DNA from: Diphasiastrum complanatum
Taxonomy: Eukaryota > Streptophyta > Lycopodiopsida > Lycopodiales > Lycopodiaceae
Assembly (NCBI GenBank): GCA_029204225.1
Contig: CM055108.1
Span: 25,551,803 to 25,615,802 of the forward strand
Direction: 5' to 3'
DNA length: 64,000 bases
In this document: in pieces, positions 25,641 through 41,140 of the stretch
Layout of the letters: every line of letters starts with the position of its first letter
How positions within the stretch are numbered: the first letter of the stretch is position 1
Program-made: the position numbers and the translations under genes
Notes under the pieces: generated by a model
Told to the model about the DNA's origin: nothing
Database searches by the model: none
The model's input: the letters and a program-made list of their open reading frames with translations, nothing else

Positions 25641-25965
25641 GAATCTTGTTGGTATATAGATTCAAGGGCTACGAGACACATGACTGGCAATTGTAAATGA
25701 TTCCATCAATTGAAAATGATTGAGGGAGGTGACAAGGTTGTTCAGACAAACGAAGAGGAGTGTCAAATCAAAGGCACTGGCATTATCCCCATCAAGCTGG
25801 CCAATGGTAAGATGCGGATGATTCAAAATGTGCTTTATGTGCCCAATTTGAAAAAAGAATCTATTGTTGGTTGGGGTTATGACTGATCAACACTTGAAAG
25901 TAGAGTTTTTCAAGAACAAGTGCTTGATAAAAGACATGGATCGTAACTATAGAGTCATGATAAAT
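25641..25965 (+). mobile_element. Ty1/copia protease-region fragment
   Basis: Scattered frames give RHMTGNC near 25675, then GDKVVQTNEEECQIKGTG, NVLYVPNLKKE and KVEFFKNKCLIKD, the copia protease and its downstream segment. Only this part remains, and it is broken. Confidence 0.6.
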
Positions 25966-27320
25966 TTCCGGTTCCAATCAAGTCGTCCGGGTTGCGCCGA
26001 GAAGACAAAGATGCTAAGCCCTTGCCCGCGATTAATGCAACCACAACCGCAAACCATCTCGTCCTCAATATGAAGCATACATTAGTCCATACACCATTCT
26101 AGTGCACAGAATCATGGGATTTTAGTTAACGTAGTCTTGATTGAGTGTTGAACATCTCACTGACACAGGGAGATGTTCGAAGCTTGACAAGCTTAGGATT
26201 CCACATTATTTTTCATAATACCTCTCTAAACCTCATCATCTAGTTTTGATGAGAGGCTTTGGGTTTGAAATAGGGTGATATTTGACATAATGCTTTTTGG
26301 TGTTATCAACTCATGGAATCATAGACTCATAGAGAATCCCAACTTGGGTGGGTGAGTGGCGAGGGCCCCAGGCCAACTCAACATGTGTAGGGAGATGATC
26401 CTTGAAATAATGACAAGCTAGCTTTGACTTACGATGAGAATATGATTCAAATGTTTTAAACAAAATATTAAAAGAAAAGGACTCTCAAGGACACATGATC
26501 TTTAAGCATATGATGTTTAGAAATGAGAGTACACTTTTGTCCAATGTTTCCTAAGATGATTTATTAACAAACACAAACAAGAATAAATGTCTAACTTTTA
26601 GAAAAAGAAAAATGGGTGCGCCATGGCCCATGGATGATGGCATTGTTCGGGAAAGTTGGCAAAGTATAAGAAAAAAACAAGCATGTGTTTTAAAAAAGCG
26701 ACTTTATGAAAATATTAACGATTTTTTATGTAAGCAAATAAATCCTTTTATGAGTAACAGTCTTAAAAAAATCAAGAAACTATTAAAATACAAGTTTTTT
26801 TTTTTAAATTACTCAAAAAAGGTTTCCTGAACACTCCACCCACGGCCAGTCATGGTCACATGGTTTCAAGACAACATTTGTCATTCTTTTTGTGGCCTTT
26901 CTCCTGATCTCCATTTTCCCTTAAAAAGTAATAGTAAAGTGCATGGCTGGCTGAAGGGTGAAGAGTGAAGTCCTATGGGACCCCACCTCCGTCAGCGTTT
27001 GGCGATTCGTATTTTTTGCTTTTTCGAGTCACGAAATCAATCAATCATTGCGACTAAATTATTTATTATTATTTTTATTTTGAAATTACTGCTATTTCTT
27101 CCCCTACCAACAATACGAATGATCCACCACAAAAACAAAAATAAAAAAAAGAATATCTATTTTTTTTGTTCAATATTTATTTGCAGTAATAATAATAATA
27201 ATAATAAATTTGATGCTCCACCGACATCTCCTCTGATCCCTTGCTTCCAAAACAAAATATAAATGAAAAAAATAAATGAAGTGGGCATTGAAAGCCAGAA
27301 AGCTTCTCACTTTTTGATGG
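25966..27320. other. AT-rich intergenic stretch upstream of the NT-C2 gene
   Basis: No gene recognised. It holds long A/T runs and a short (ATA)n tract near 27186-27207. The 3' part probably belongs to the promoter of the gene beginning at 28272. Confidence 0.4.
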
Positions 27321-27329
27321 GTTGTGGTG

Positions 27330-27477
27330 AACCCTAAACCTAGGTGGGCTGTTTGACCTACACTAGACGTTGCATTTGACCTTGCAGAGGGAATAGGAGT
27401 GTCGAGAAAGGCTGATTCGAAATTTAGGGTTAGGGGTGAAAATCTGAACCAAGAAATGCGAGCCAAGCCCTAAACGG
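27330..27477. promoter_or_regulatory. Cluster of telo-box-like motifs upstream of the NT-C2 gene
   Basis: AACCCTAAACC at 27330-27340, TTTAGGGTTAGGGG at 27423-27436 (reverse complement of AACCCTAAA) and GCCCTAAAC near 27468. Telo-boxes (AAACCCTAA) are known plant promoter or 5' UTR motifs of growth-related genes. A (GA)9 run at 27503-27520, common in plant 5' leaders, follows. The transcription start was not determined; an intron in the 5' UTR is likely because the ATG lies about 750 bases downstream. Confidence 0.45.
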
Positions 27478-28271
27478 AATGTAGCGTTACTGATGAGACT
27501 GTGAGAGAGAGAGAGAGAGATCAGAAAGGTAGCAGCAGGCAATGCTAAGATCGTCGGTACAATCCATCGCTGAAGCTCTCTCTGTCTGTCTATGCTCCTG
27601 TGTATACTGCATTTTGGAGTTTTATGAAGGGAGCGGGTGCCTTCTGTTTTCGAGATGAAGTTATAAGTAGCGGAGGATCCTTTGCAATGCGCTCTTATTG
27701 TCATTGTTTGTTGTTAGATGGTAGTAATAATTTGAGTAGGCATTGTAGAATTATTGCTTCAACTACCGCCTCATGGGCTTGATCTGATGCAGTGTGAGAA
27801 TAATAGTTTTGTAATTTTGGTTGGATGACCATCCACATAATGTCTCTTGCCTGCGGCCATTTTGGTTTAAGCAAACTTTCCCTCGGTTCCTACCACAATA
27901 TCCTATAAAATTATGTTACAACCTCCTGCTGCTGTTCAGGTTTCACCCACAAACGCGCATTGCTTCTCTTTCATCTTCTGGTGCTCTTTCTTTGAATTTA
28001 TTGGCCGAGAATCATCAGTTTTGACCACACACAAAGAATGCAAGTAATGCGAATTGCCCTTTCCCCTGGCTGCCTGCTCTGAACAACCACTCTACCACCA
28101 TTGTTCAGAGATGCCAAGACACACTTCACATTTACCAACCTGCCATGCCACCTTGAACATCAAATTCTTTCTCAAGCCGCAATGCAATGCCTTCAGAGCT
28201 GCTTTTATTCTGAATTGGTATTAGTATGTATGTGAAAAGAGATCACCATACTGTTTGAGGTAAGCTGAGTC

Positions 28272-31200
28272 ATGGTACTTGGAGCAACAAGTTCCATATC
28301 TAAAAAACCCGCGTCCGTGTCAGTAGAATTTGTGTTACATTTGCAGGAAATAAAGCCATGGCCAGTTGGGAGAAATTCCAGCTTTCCCTCCCTCAGCGTA
28401 ATACTGCAATGGGAAAGGGGTGACAAGCATTCTGGTAGTACTAAGAGCGTGGTGCCATCGTCAGGGGAGGGTAACCATGCCCATAAGCTTGTGTTCAATG
28501 AAGAGTTGAGACTGGCGGCCACATTGCATCGGCAGCCCCAAACCAAAAATAGCAGCACATTCCAAAAGAAGAGTGTAGTTTTCAATCTGATCACTGTAAA
28601 TGGCCAAATTCTTGCTCGTGCAGTTCTGGATCTTGCCCAGTACGCGACCCTTGATTCTTCGGTGGTTAGGGCAGCGACATTGCCTTTGACAACTGGCAAG
28701 AAAGGTGTAGCAGGCGATGGTGGAATTCCAACTCTGTTTCTGAGCATTTCGTGCTCCAATAAGAGCTTGATAGATGATGTTGATCAAGATCTTAAGGACG
28801 CTTCCAGCGACGGTGCTTCTTCTAGAGGATTGAATGCAACAAATAGAAACAAGGAAATAAAAATCAGCCCTAACCTGGCAGATCAAACAAGGGTAATCTG
28901 TGATTTATTATTTTGAAGTTTTCTGTAGACTCCGTATGAACATTGATCTTGCTTCAATGATTTTCCTTCTCTTCTTAACAGACTTTTCGTTGCTGTTCAC
29001 TGTGGCTCTGTTAATTTGTGTTAAGATTTGACCCTTGGAATCGGGTGAACCTGAATCAGATAATATTCCAGTTAATCAGATGAATCGAATCTCATTTCGA
29101 TTCTGAATCAACCGTTGCCAATCTGGATTTGAAAGAATCACCCTGAAAAAACCTTGCAAAATCTTCTACATATGATGCTAGAAAACAGTAGTTTTTCATG
29201 CATTTCATACATCTGACAACAAGGAAACCTTTTGGCTCTATATATGCACATGCACACGCACACCCACACACACCCTAAAATCCAATGCCAGATTCTTTGC
29301 AATTTAAATTGTACGAATTGTTTCGAATCTCAAATCCTTGCTAATCCAGCTTCAAATTGAAACTTTAATATGTTTTATGAAGCCTTGTTTTCCTATAACC
29401 ATGCTGGTTTGGCTGAATTGGAGGGGCTTTTTGCAGCCAGGTATCGCAGTTGAGAGGAAATGTGCGAATGCTCAAGTATTGCCAGTGACTTCTGCCGTTG
29501 CAGCAGCTGCTTCTGCCTATGCTTCCAAACAGTCTATGATGTTTAGGGATGAGTTCAATTCGTCCGGAAGTTCCTCAGTAGACTCGTATTCTGATCCCAT
29601 AAACCCAGCAACAGAGGAGGACTTTCTCACGCCCAGGTACCTCGGTGCACACTCTCCTGCTATCACCTCATTCAACCCACCTTTGTCTTCTCCCTCAGGA
29701 GCTTCTCCTCAGAAAGATCCGAGCAGTGATGATAGGCATGTATATCCCCACAAGGAGGAAGAAAAAATATCAAGAAGCTTGACAAAACCTGGCCAGAATT
29801 TTCAGGCTGATGCGACCACAAGAAAATGGGATCGTGATGGGCAGGAAGGACAGGAAGGACGTTCTGTTGGAACAGAGGAGGTGAGTATAGTTCAAGCAGC
29901 AAGCACGAAATTTGCAAACGAAAAACTGGAGCATAAAGCTCTTGATGCAGTTAAGCTCAAATTCATTGTTGCAGAGGCCAAGGCTGCCGCTGCAGATGAC
30001 AGAGTAAAGCAGTTGGAATCAAGAACACAGAACCTTGAAGGAGAGCTTGCAGATGTTGCAGCTGTTGAAGTTTCCCTTTATTCTGTTGTAGCTCAGCATG
30101 GAAGCTCTCCCCACAAAGTTCATCGCCCGGCACGTCGTATGGCTCGGCTGTACATACATGCATGCAAAAGCTGGAGTCAAGATAGGAGAGCCAGTTGTGC
30201 TAGAAGTTGTGTCTCAGGACTGGTACTGGTTGCACGAGCATGTGGAAATGATGTCACAAGGTATTGCTTGCACAGGAAAATCACAGCAGATTTGTTTATA
30301 TTCACACAATCCAGATCGCTAACTTTTATTTGGTGATCTTGGAATAGAGTCATTGGCTATGCACTTTAGGGCTTTCTGATTTCTGTAATAGAGTTAAAAG
30401 TCGGCTTACGGAGAGAATGAACTCTATGCAGGTTGTCCTTCTGGCTATCTAATGTAGTTGTTCTGAGAGAGATGATTTCACAAGCTTTTGAAATATCCCC
30501 TGCATCTCCGGTCTCTCCCATCTTGAATGTAGAAAAATCCAACAAATCTGCTAGTGTCCTCAGCAAAAGCATTTCTAATGCGAAGAGTTCGATAACTGAG
30601 AGGATGCATGGTTCACAAGAAGCTCTATCAGGCCATGGTGGAACAGGTAACAACAAAATTCCAGTGGGACCTTCAATTGATTGGCGAGAACGGAACACAT
30701 TTGTGGTAGCATTGGAGCATGTAGAAGGATGGATTTTTGGCAGGATCATTGAATCTGTATGGTGGCAGGTTAGTCATCTTCAAATTGTTGATGACTCATG
30801 TCCACAGCATGTTCACCTTGGTTTAAAGGCTAAACTTTTTAGTGCAATTAGGACTCCATAAGCTTTTGCCCACTAATTTGGAGCTGTTGATGTTGTGGAA
30901 TCTCTTTGTAGGCATTGACGCCCCCCATGCAGAAATCTGCTGAGCTTAGATTGAGAACAAGTTACATTGAGGATGGCTTGGACAAACAGAAAAGTTCTGA
31001 AGTACAGAAAGCAGCACAGGGATTTCTTGGTCAAGATTTCGGGGTGATCCACCAGGGGAACTTGTGCCTAGAGTTATGGAAATCAGCCTTTCTGGATGTT
31101 TTACAAAGGATATGCCCTGTTCGTGCTGGAGGTCATGAATGTGGTTGTCTAAGATTCTTAACTAAGATGGTACCATCAGCAAAACCTCCAATCTCATGGA

Positions 31201-32704
31201 ATTGTTAGTTTGTGATCACTTCCTGTATACTTTATCCAGTGATCACTGATTTGCATGCTAGTAGATCTACCACGTATTTATATAGACATGGTGTATAGGA
31301 TGCCTTACTCAAAAAGCATATTCAGAGTAATCTAGAACATAGTTTCCCTGCCCAGTGAATGTCTAAATTCAAAACTGCTAGAAAGTTTTTTCAGTATTTT
31401 GGCAAATTTTGTTCTTGTTTTTCCAGGGTTTCTAATCAAGCTCTTCATAAAGACAACCAAGAAAGTTTTGAAAAGTTTCTCACAGGACCAAAAGCACCTA
31501 AGAGTAAACATGACTTTTTGGTCCAACGGTGATTGAAATATTGGTTTTTGGGTAATTTATGACCTGTGGCTTGTAAATCACCACAATATCAAAGAGAATC
31601 GTTTGAGAGTCAAGTGCATCATGCTGCTCTACCAGAGACTTGGCCTGTGCTGCAGGCTTCTTTAGAGATTTTACTTCAAAATTTGGATAGTGGATTTTGT
31701 GGCTTAGCATCTAACGATTAGGGTTAAAACTAAACATCCGAATGCTAGATACACCAAATTTTAAGGCTCAACGAGATATACAGTCAATTTTAACACCTGT
31801 AAGCATTTGTCTCAGTTCAAAAATTTGGACTAAATTCGGGGATACAAAGGGCGTTAAGTTGTAGTGAAGATTATTCTCTTGTGCTATTGATGTTTGGGAG
31901 TTCAGGCAAGTCTAACACAGTGAGTGGAGAAGCAACAGAGGCAAAGTCTGGAGAGTGAACTTGGGAAGATGTGGCTAAGCCCAAAAAAATGCAATCATTA
32001 TAATAAGCATCAGTTGGTTGAGGACAGGTGTGAATGCCTCAGATCTTTGGTGGGGAAGTTCAATAGTTCTATAGGACAGGGAAAACCAAGAAATTATAAA
32101 GAAAGGAAATCCAGTAAAGAAAGTACAATTCAACCTGCTTAGCTTTGTTTTATTGATATGACAATGTAATTTTGCAGATACTTGAACAGTGTGTATCTCG
32201 ATTGGATGTAGCCATGTTCAATGCAATCCTTCGTGACCCTGGCGAATGGGCTCCCACAGATCCTATTGCCGACCCAATTGTTGATCCAAGTGTCCTCCCA
32301 ATTCGTGCTGAAAGATTGAGTTTTGGAGGTGGTGCTCAGCTTAAAATTGCTGTAAGGATCTGCATGCGTATATAAACAGCCCTTATCATAGCAACTTTAC
32401 CCTACAAAGTTCGTCTGTTCTTTTGCACAACATTATGTGCCAGATTTATCCTACTACTGATGTGTTTGCATAGGTGGTGAAACTTTTTATTATATGCAGA
32501 TTAGAACTTGGTCAACTTGGCTTGCTGCATTTACTGTGGGGGACGGGTCTATTAATGACAACATTACTTCATCACATCTTAATAGTACAGAAGGGACTGA
32601 AAAGGAAACCAGAAAACAGCCAGCATCATTTCCTCTACTGACAACAATGGCTGATCTTCTTATGCTGCCTAAGGACATGCTCATGGATAAATCTGTCAGA
32701 AGAG

Positions 32705-32788
<84 letters not shown>

Positions 32789-33615
32789 CCCACAGAATTG
32801 ATAGCATCTATGATCACACAAGCCTTTTGTGTTAGTGCAGATTAGTTATAGAAAACAATTGCCTTCAAATTTGCTGTAAGAATTCTGTCTTTAACTTCCA
32901 GGATGGGAAGTATATTAAATTCTATTTGACATACTGTTTATCAATATGAGCACAGGTTTGTCCCACTCTCAGCCTACCTCTTATCAAGAAAATACTGGAA
33001 AATTTTGTTCCTGATGACTTCTCACCAGATCCTGTCTCTCCTTCACTTCTGACTGCCATTACTGCTGAGGTACTTTGTTCAGGACTTGGGTTTGTGTGGG
33101 TCCCTAATCTATCTAAGTTTTTGGCATATAATGGTTGATTTGGCATATTTTGGCAACGCTACTTCTATTTGAAATTCTCATTGCCATTCTGTTTGCGATA
33201 TATGCCTGTTTTGAAGATTGCAATCGAGAAGCAAATGCATGGTGAAGTAAATCCCAGCTCAGCCTCTCCTACAATAGTCCCTGCTCCTCGTGTTCATTAT
33301 GCACCCCCATCTTCAGGCTATGTTCGTGAGTTGATTGGTGATACAACAAGTCATTTTCGACTGGATAGGAGTAGCTCCTCACTTTTAAAAAAAGCACATA
33401 CTAGCGATGATGAGCTGGAGGAGCTTGAATCACCCCTATCTTTTATAATGGATTCTGCACCATCAAGACCAGAGTGTTCGGACATCAACAAAATGATCCA
33501 AAACGGAGGTCTTCTTATGAATGGGGCATCTGATGAAGCAATGAAGGAACCAAAGATGGAGACTGGATTTGTCAAGCGATTTCAGCTACTTAAAGAAGTT
33601 TGGTATTCTCACTAA
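28272..33615 (+). CDS. NT-C2 (EEIG1/EHBP1-type) domain protein, complete
   Basis: Inferred coding exons: 28272-28892, 29437-30260, 30432-30768, 30912-31169, 32178-32351, 32500-32706, 32956-33069, 33217-33615. Phases agree throughout and give 977 residues. The ATG at 28272 begins MVLGATSSISKKPASVSVEF, entering the NT-C2 domain (about 11-155; VEFVLHLQEIKPWP, WERGD, VVFNLITVNG). Then come a Ser-rich linker, a helical, probably coiled-coil stretch (about 360-425) and blocks that I recognise from the plant 'nucleolar protein gar2-like' or EEIG1 family: VAQHGSSPHKVHRPARR, GLVLVARACGND, CPVRAGGHECGC (662-673), RLDVAMFNAILRD, MADLLMLPKDMLMDKSVR, FVPDDFSP, and the C-terminal FQLLKEVW. The family's biochemical role is not well defined; NT-C2 domains are thought to link membranes and cytoskeleton, and the related PMI1 proteins act in organelle movement. 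It looks intact. The exon 8 acceptor (ttttgaag/ATT) is the least certain. Confidence 0.87.
32708..32785 (+). repeat. (TC)39 microsatellite at the intron 6 splice donor
   Basis: Exon 6 ends AGA GAG and the intron starts GTCTCTCT; the repeat begins at the T of the donor GT itself. The next exon (GTT TGT CCC at 32956) restores the conserved REVCPTLSLPLIKK. A Ser-Leu run read through the repeat would be the product of a retained intron, not the normal protein. Confidence 0.9.
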
Positions 33616-34364
33616 TTTAATTTAGTGGTGAATGGGAGGCTGGCAATCGTATTTTGTAGTGACATGCAAATTTTCCTCAATAAACAAGTTCTTTAGAACA
33701 CAGAGTAACGGCATTTCTCATCCGAGACTTTGAGGGTATGTGCTTATGCACTTGAAGTCAAGACTGAAAAATGTACTTGTGTACATGAATAAGTATCAAG
33801 CACCAAGTTTTTCCTTGCGATATCTGTAGAGATGGTCATATTTCTCTTGCTTTGTTACTTATGATGTTATAACAACCTCATTAAAATATCCTGTCAGTCA
33901 GTTGCAAAAAGTTTTGGATTAGTAAGTTTTGATGGGAATTGCTAGCAATCAACCTTATCAATGCTCACATTGTTAGGCAGCTTATGATGACTTTGGAGCT
34001 TTTATAGTTTTGTGAGCCTTTGGTTTCTTTTTTCCAACATATGCGTGGACTATTCTTATATTTTTGCGCTAGAAAAAGCTGCTCACATGTTCTAGTTATG
34101 TCATGGGCATAATATTATTAAAATACATTGCACTTTCTAGCTTTAATTGAAACCATAAAGTCAAAAAGTAGAGCAGAGATAAAATTTTTAGTTACTAATT
34201 ATAATATGAATTAGCAAAACTTGGATAAGGGAGAAAAAATGATCAACTCCAAGCCTAAACCCTGAAACCCATATGCTTGAATTATGAACCCTGAGAATTT
34301 TGAATTCTAAGGCCTGTTAGTGAAAGTGCATTGATCTTGGCAACAACTCTTTGAGGGATGGTGA
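33616..34364. other. 3' flank of the NT-C2 gene
   Basis: Presumed 3' UTR with AATAAA at 33681 (CTCAATAAAC), a plausible polyadenylation signal 65 bases after the stop. The remainder is AT-rich with no feature seen. Confidence 0.45.
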
Positions 34365-34372
34365 ATATGAAA

Positions 34373-34469
34373 CATAGATGCACTGCGTTTCTGAAACGCA
34401 GTGCAGAATCGTGTTCAGAAACGCGGTTCAGAAACGCGTTTCTGAAAAATACAAAAAAATTCCAGAAAC

Positions 34470-34515
<46 letters not shown>

Positions 34516-35051
34516 GGTTTTTTTATGGGCAATATGGGTATCAGATGAAAGCTCTAATCTAGAGCATAATTACTGTGTAGTTTGCCGATTGTTTCAGGTG
34601 CAGGATGGTCCAGTTCAGGTGCATTAATCCATGTTGGGTTCTGTCAGGATAAAAATCTAAAACTAACCTCTAGCTTGTTCGTTACGATCACAGATGGTCT
34701 CGGTAAGTGTGTTTTTGCTCAAGGACCCCAAACCCCCCGTTTCATCGCCCCCCGGACCCCCCGTTTCTCGGGGGGCTACCGCCCCCCGAACCCCTTGAGC
34801 ATTTATTGAAAACCAGAGCAAATAACAACCAAATAGCTATTAAAAATAAGATCTGTTTGTGCCCCATCTACTACACTTCTAAGAGGCAAAACGTTGGTTT
34901 GACCATTGATCCCCTAAAAACTTTCAGCCATAAGCTATTTTTCCAAAAAAAATAATTTTTTTTTAGTACGATTATGGGAGGAGAAACATGTTTCTCAGAA
35001 ACGCGTTTTCCGAAACGCATGCCCTCAGAAACGCGTTTCTGTGCATCTATG
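34373..35051. mobile_element. hAT-like non-autonomous DNA transposon, 679 bp
   Basis: Terminal inverted repeats begin CATAGATGCAC and carry several copies of the palindromic block CAGAAACGCGTTTCTG or part of it (34381-34445 and 34990-35041). The element is flanked by perfect 8-bp direct repeats ATATGAAA at 34365-34372 and 35052-35059, the target size of hAT elements. Inside are a (TA)19 run (34473-34510) and a G/C-rich foldback bounded by TGCTCAAGG and CCTTGAGCA (34716-34803). No transposase frame. Confidence 0.85.
34473..34510. repeat. (TA)19 microsatellite
   Basis: Uninterrupted TA run inside the hAT-like element. Confidence 0.95.
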
Positions 35052-35059
35052 ATATGAAA

Positions 35060-35539
35060 GTGAAATTTGTACTTTTTCCAATCCTAAAAGCGAAAGTTTT
35101 ATATTTGTAATAAACGATGAGTTACTAAATAATGTTGGTAAAAAATGCTCTTTGAAGAAAAGCATTTGCTTGATAGAAAACAGCCTTTGATAAAAGATAA
35201 TATGCAACAAAGGGAATTTTCAGAAGTGTCACATTGTACTAACGATGATCTCAATGATTTGGAGATAACCAAAAGGACTCTTTTTGAGTAAAAAAGAGCC
35301 TCTTTTTTGGTAATCTTGATTAGAGTTAATCACTTCCTCTATCCAATTTAAAGTAGACACAAAGGAATGGTCCATATGACGTATCAAATTAAATTCAAAT
35401 TACAACTTGAACCATAGTACATCCCATTAACCCCATTAACCCTACTATTGATATTTATTGCAAATAGGTCTTTTTTTTAATTTATCATACTCAACATTTA
35501 TAAAATTAATCACTAAATCTCATAATCTATGTTTTCACT
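35060..35539. other. Gene-free stretch between the hAT-like element and the gypsy fossil
   Basis: AT-rich. A short hairpin CCAAAAGGACTCTTTTT...AAAGAGCCTCTTTTTTGG lies at about 35269-35313. Nothing else seen. Confidence 0.4.
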
Positions 35540-40157
<4,618 letters not shown>

Positions 40158-40222
40158 GAGATGGAGGTTAGTTCAAATGCTCTCGGCTTGAGATAGTGGC
40201 CTTGAGTCAGGTGCAGGTTGAA

Positions 40223-40459
40223 CTAACCAGACGAGTTTTTCACTTTGTAGTGCTTGCACCTCCGCCCCCAGACGTGTATTTTCTGCTTCATATATCTGGA
40301 ATTGCGCGGGAGGGGGGCAAGTCGTAGGGATGCTTCAAACTGAAGCTCCTGCACCTTTGTGGAGGCATCCGTCAGCGCTTTGGAGAGGCTCTGAATATAT
40401 TGTTTGAGGCCGTCTTCCTTTTGCTGCAACTTCGTTATCTCCCAGTGCCTGTCTTGTTC
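40223..40459 (-). other. Minus-strand fragment with coiled-coil character
   Basis: Translates as HWEITKLQQKEDGLKQYIQS and on to LSKALTDASTKVQELQFEAS, with heptad-like spacing of Leu/Ile/Val. It is not assigned to a family. Because an LTR piece separates it from the frame at 41141, it may be a displaced part of the same unknown coding region. Confidence 0.35.
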
Positions 40460-40858
40460 GTATATATCTCCACTTTGTGGAGTTTATAAGACAACTAAAA
40501 CAGATAATCACAAGACTAGTTAGGGCTAATCAACTAATCAGTTACTCTCTATCGTTGCCATTCGTTTCAGCTGGGCGTGAAGTCTACGATTCCAAGCCCG
40601 TTGAGCTGTCAGCTGGCAGCGCAAAAGATTCCTCTTCGTTTGTTTCATTTCGTTCGTTTGCTTTCATTCTTTTCGTTTCTTTCGTATCTTTTTCTTTTGC
40701 ATCCCTTTGCGGTTGCGGTCCTGGAGGTATGTTTACGATTCAAGAATGATTCGCAAATCGTTCGTCCTTCAAGTCAAGTCACGTTGACTTTTGTGAATTG
40801 TTCTCCGTTTGACCTTCGCTTTGTGTTCGTGTTGCGACAAAGTTGCAAGAGTTCACCA
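40460..40858 (-). repeat. Inverted LTR fragment of the 42318-46888 copia family
   Basis: The reverse complement closely matches 46185-46585: it starts TGGTGAACTC, then runs through GCAACACGAACAC, the CTCCAAGA...GCAACCGCAAAGGG block and AGTGGAGATATAT. Only the first part of the LTR is present. It lies between a coiled-coil-like minus-strand frame (40223-40459) and the unrecognised frame at 41141. Confidence 0.8.
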
Positions 40859-41140
40859 TTTCTGACACTTATGCCATCTGGGACGTGCCGAAGAAGCGTT
40901 TCCACTTCTTGTACCAGGGTACCACACATACAAGATACGGATTAATGCGGACTTGATGGTCACTGTCCGCATTATGTCTGGTGACTGCCAGCCCATCTCT
41001 CATCATCAGGCAAAAGCCTTGATAAAGCCTTTCGTAACCTAGACTTCACCTGAAATTACGATCCAAACTAACAACGGGTACTTGGTAGAGGCTATTATGG
41101 ACCCAATAATTCAGGTGGCTGCATATCTGTTGAACAACTT

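Noticed and set aside
32494-32835. Frame reading through the (TC)39 tract as a Ser-Leu tail of the NT-C2 protein
   Set aside because: The conserved family sequence continues in the exon at 32956 in phase; the tract is intronic.
34707-34955. Pro-rich frame in the hAT-like element as a protein
   Set aside because: It is a translation of the G/C-rich foldback.
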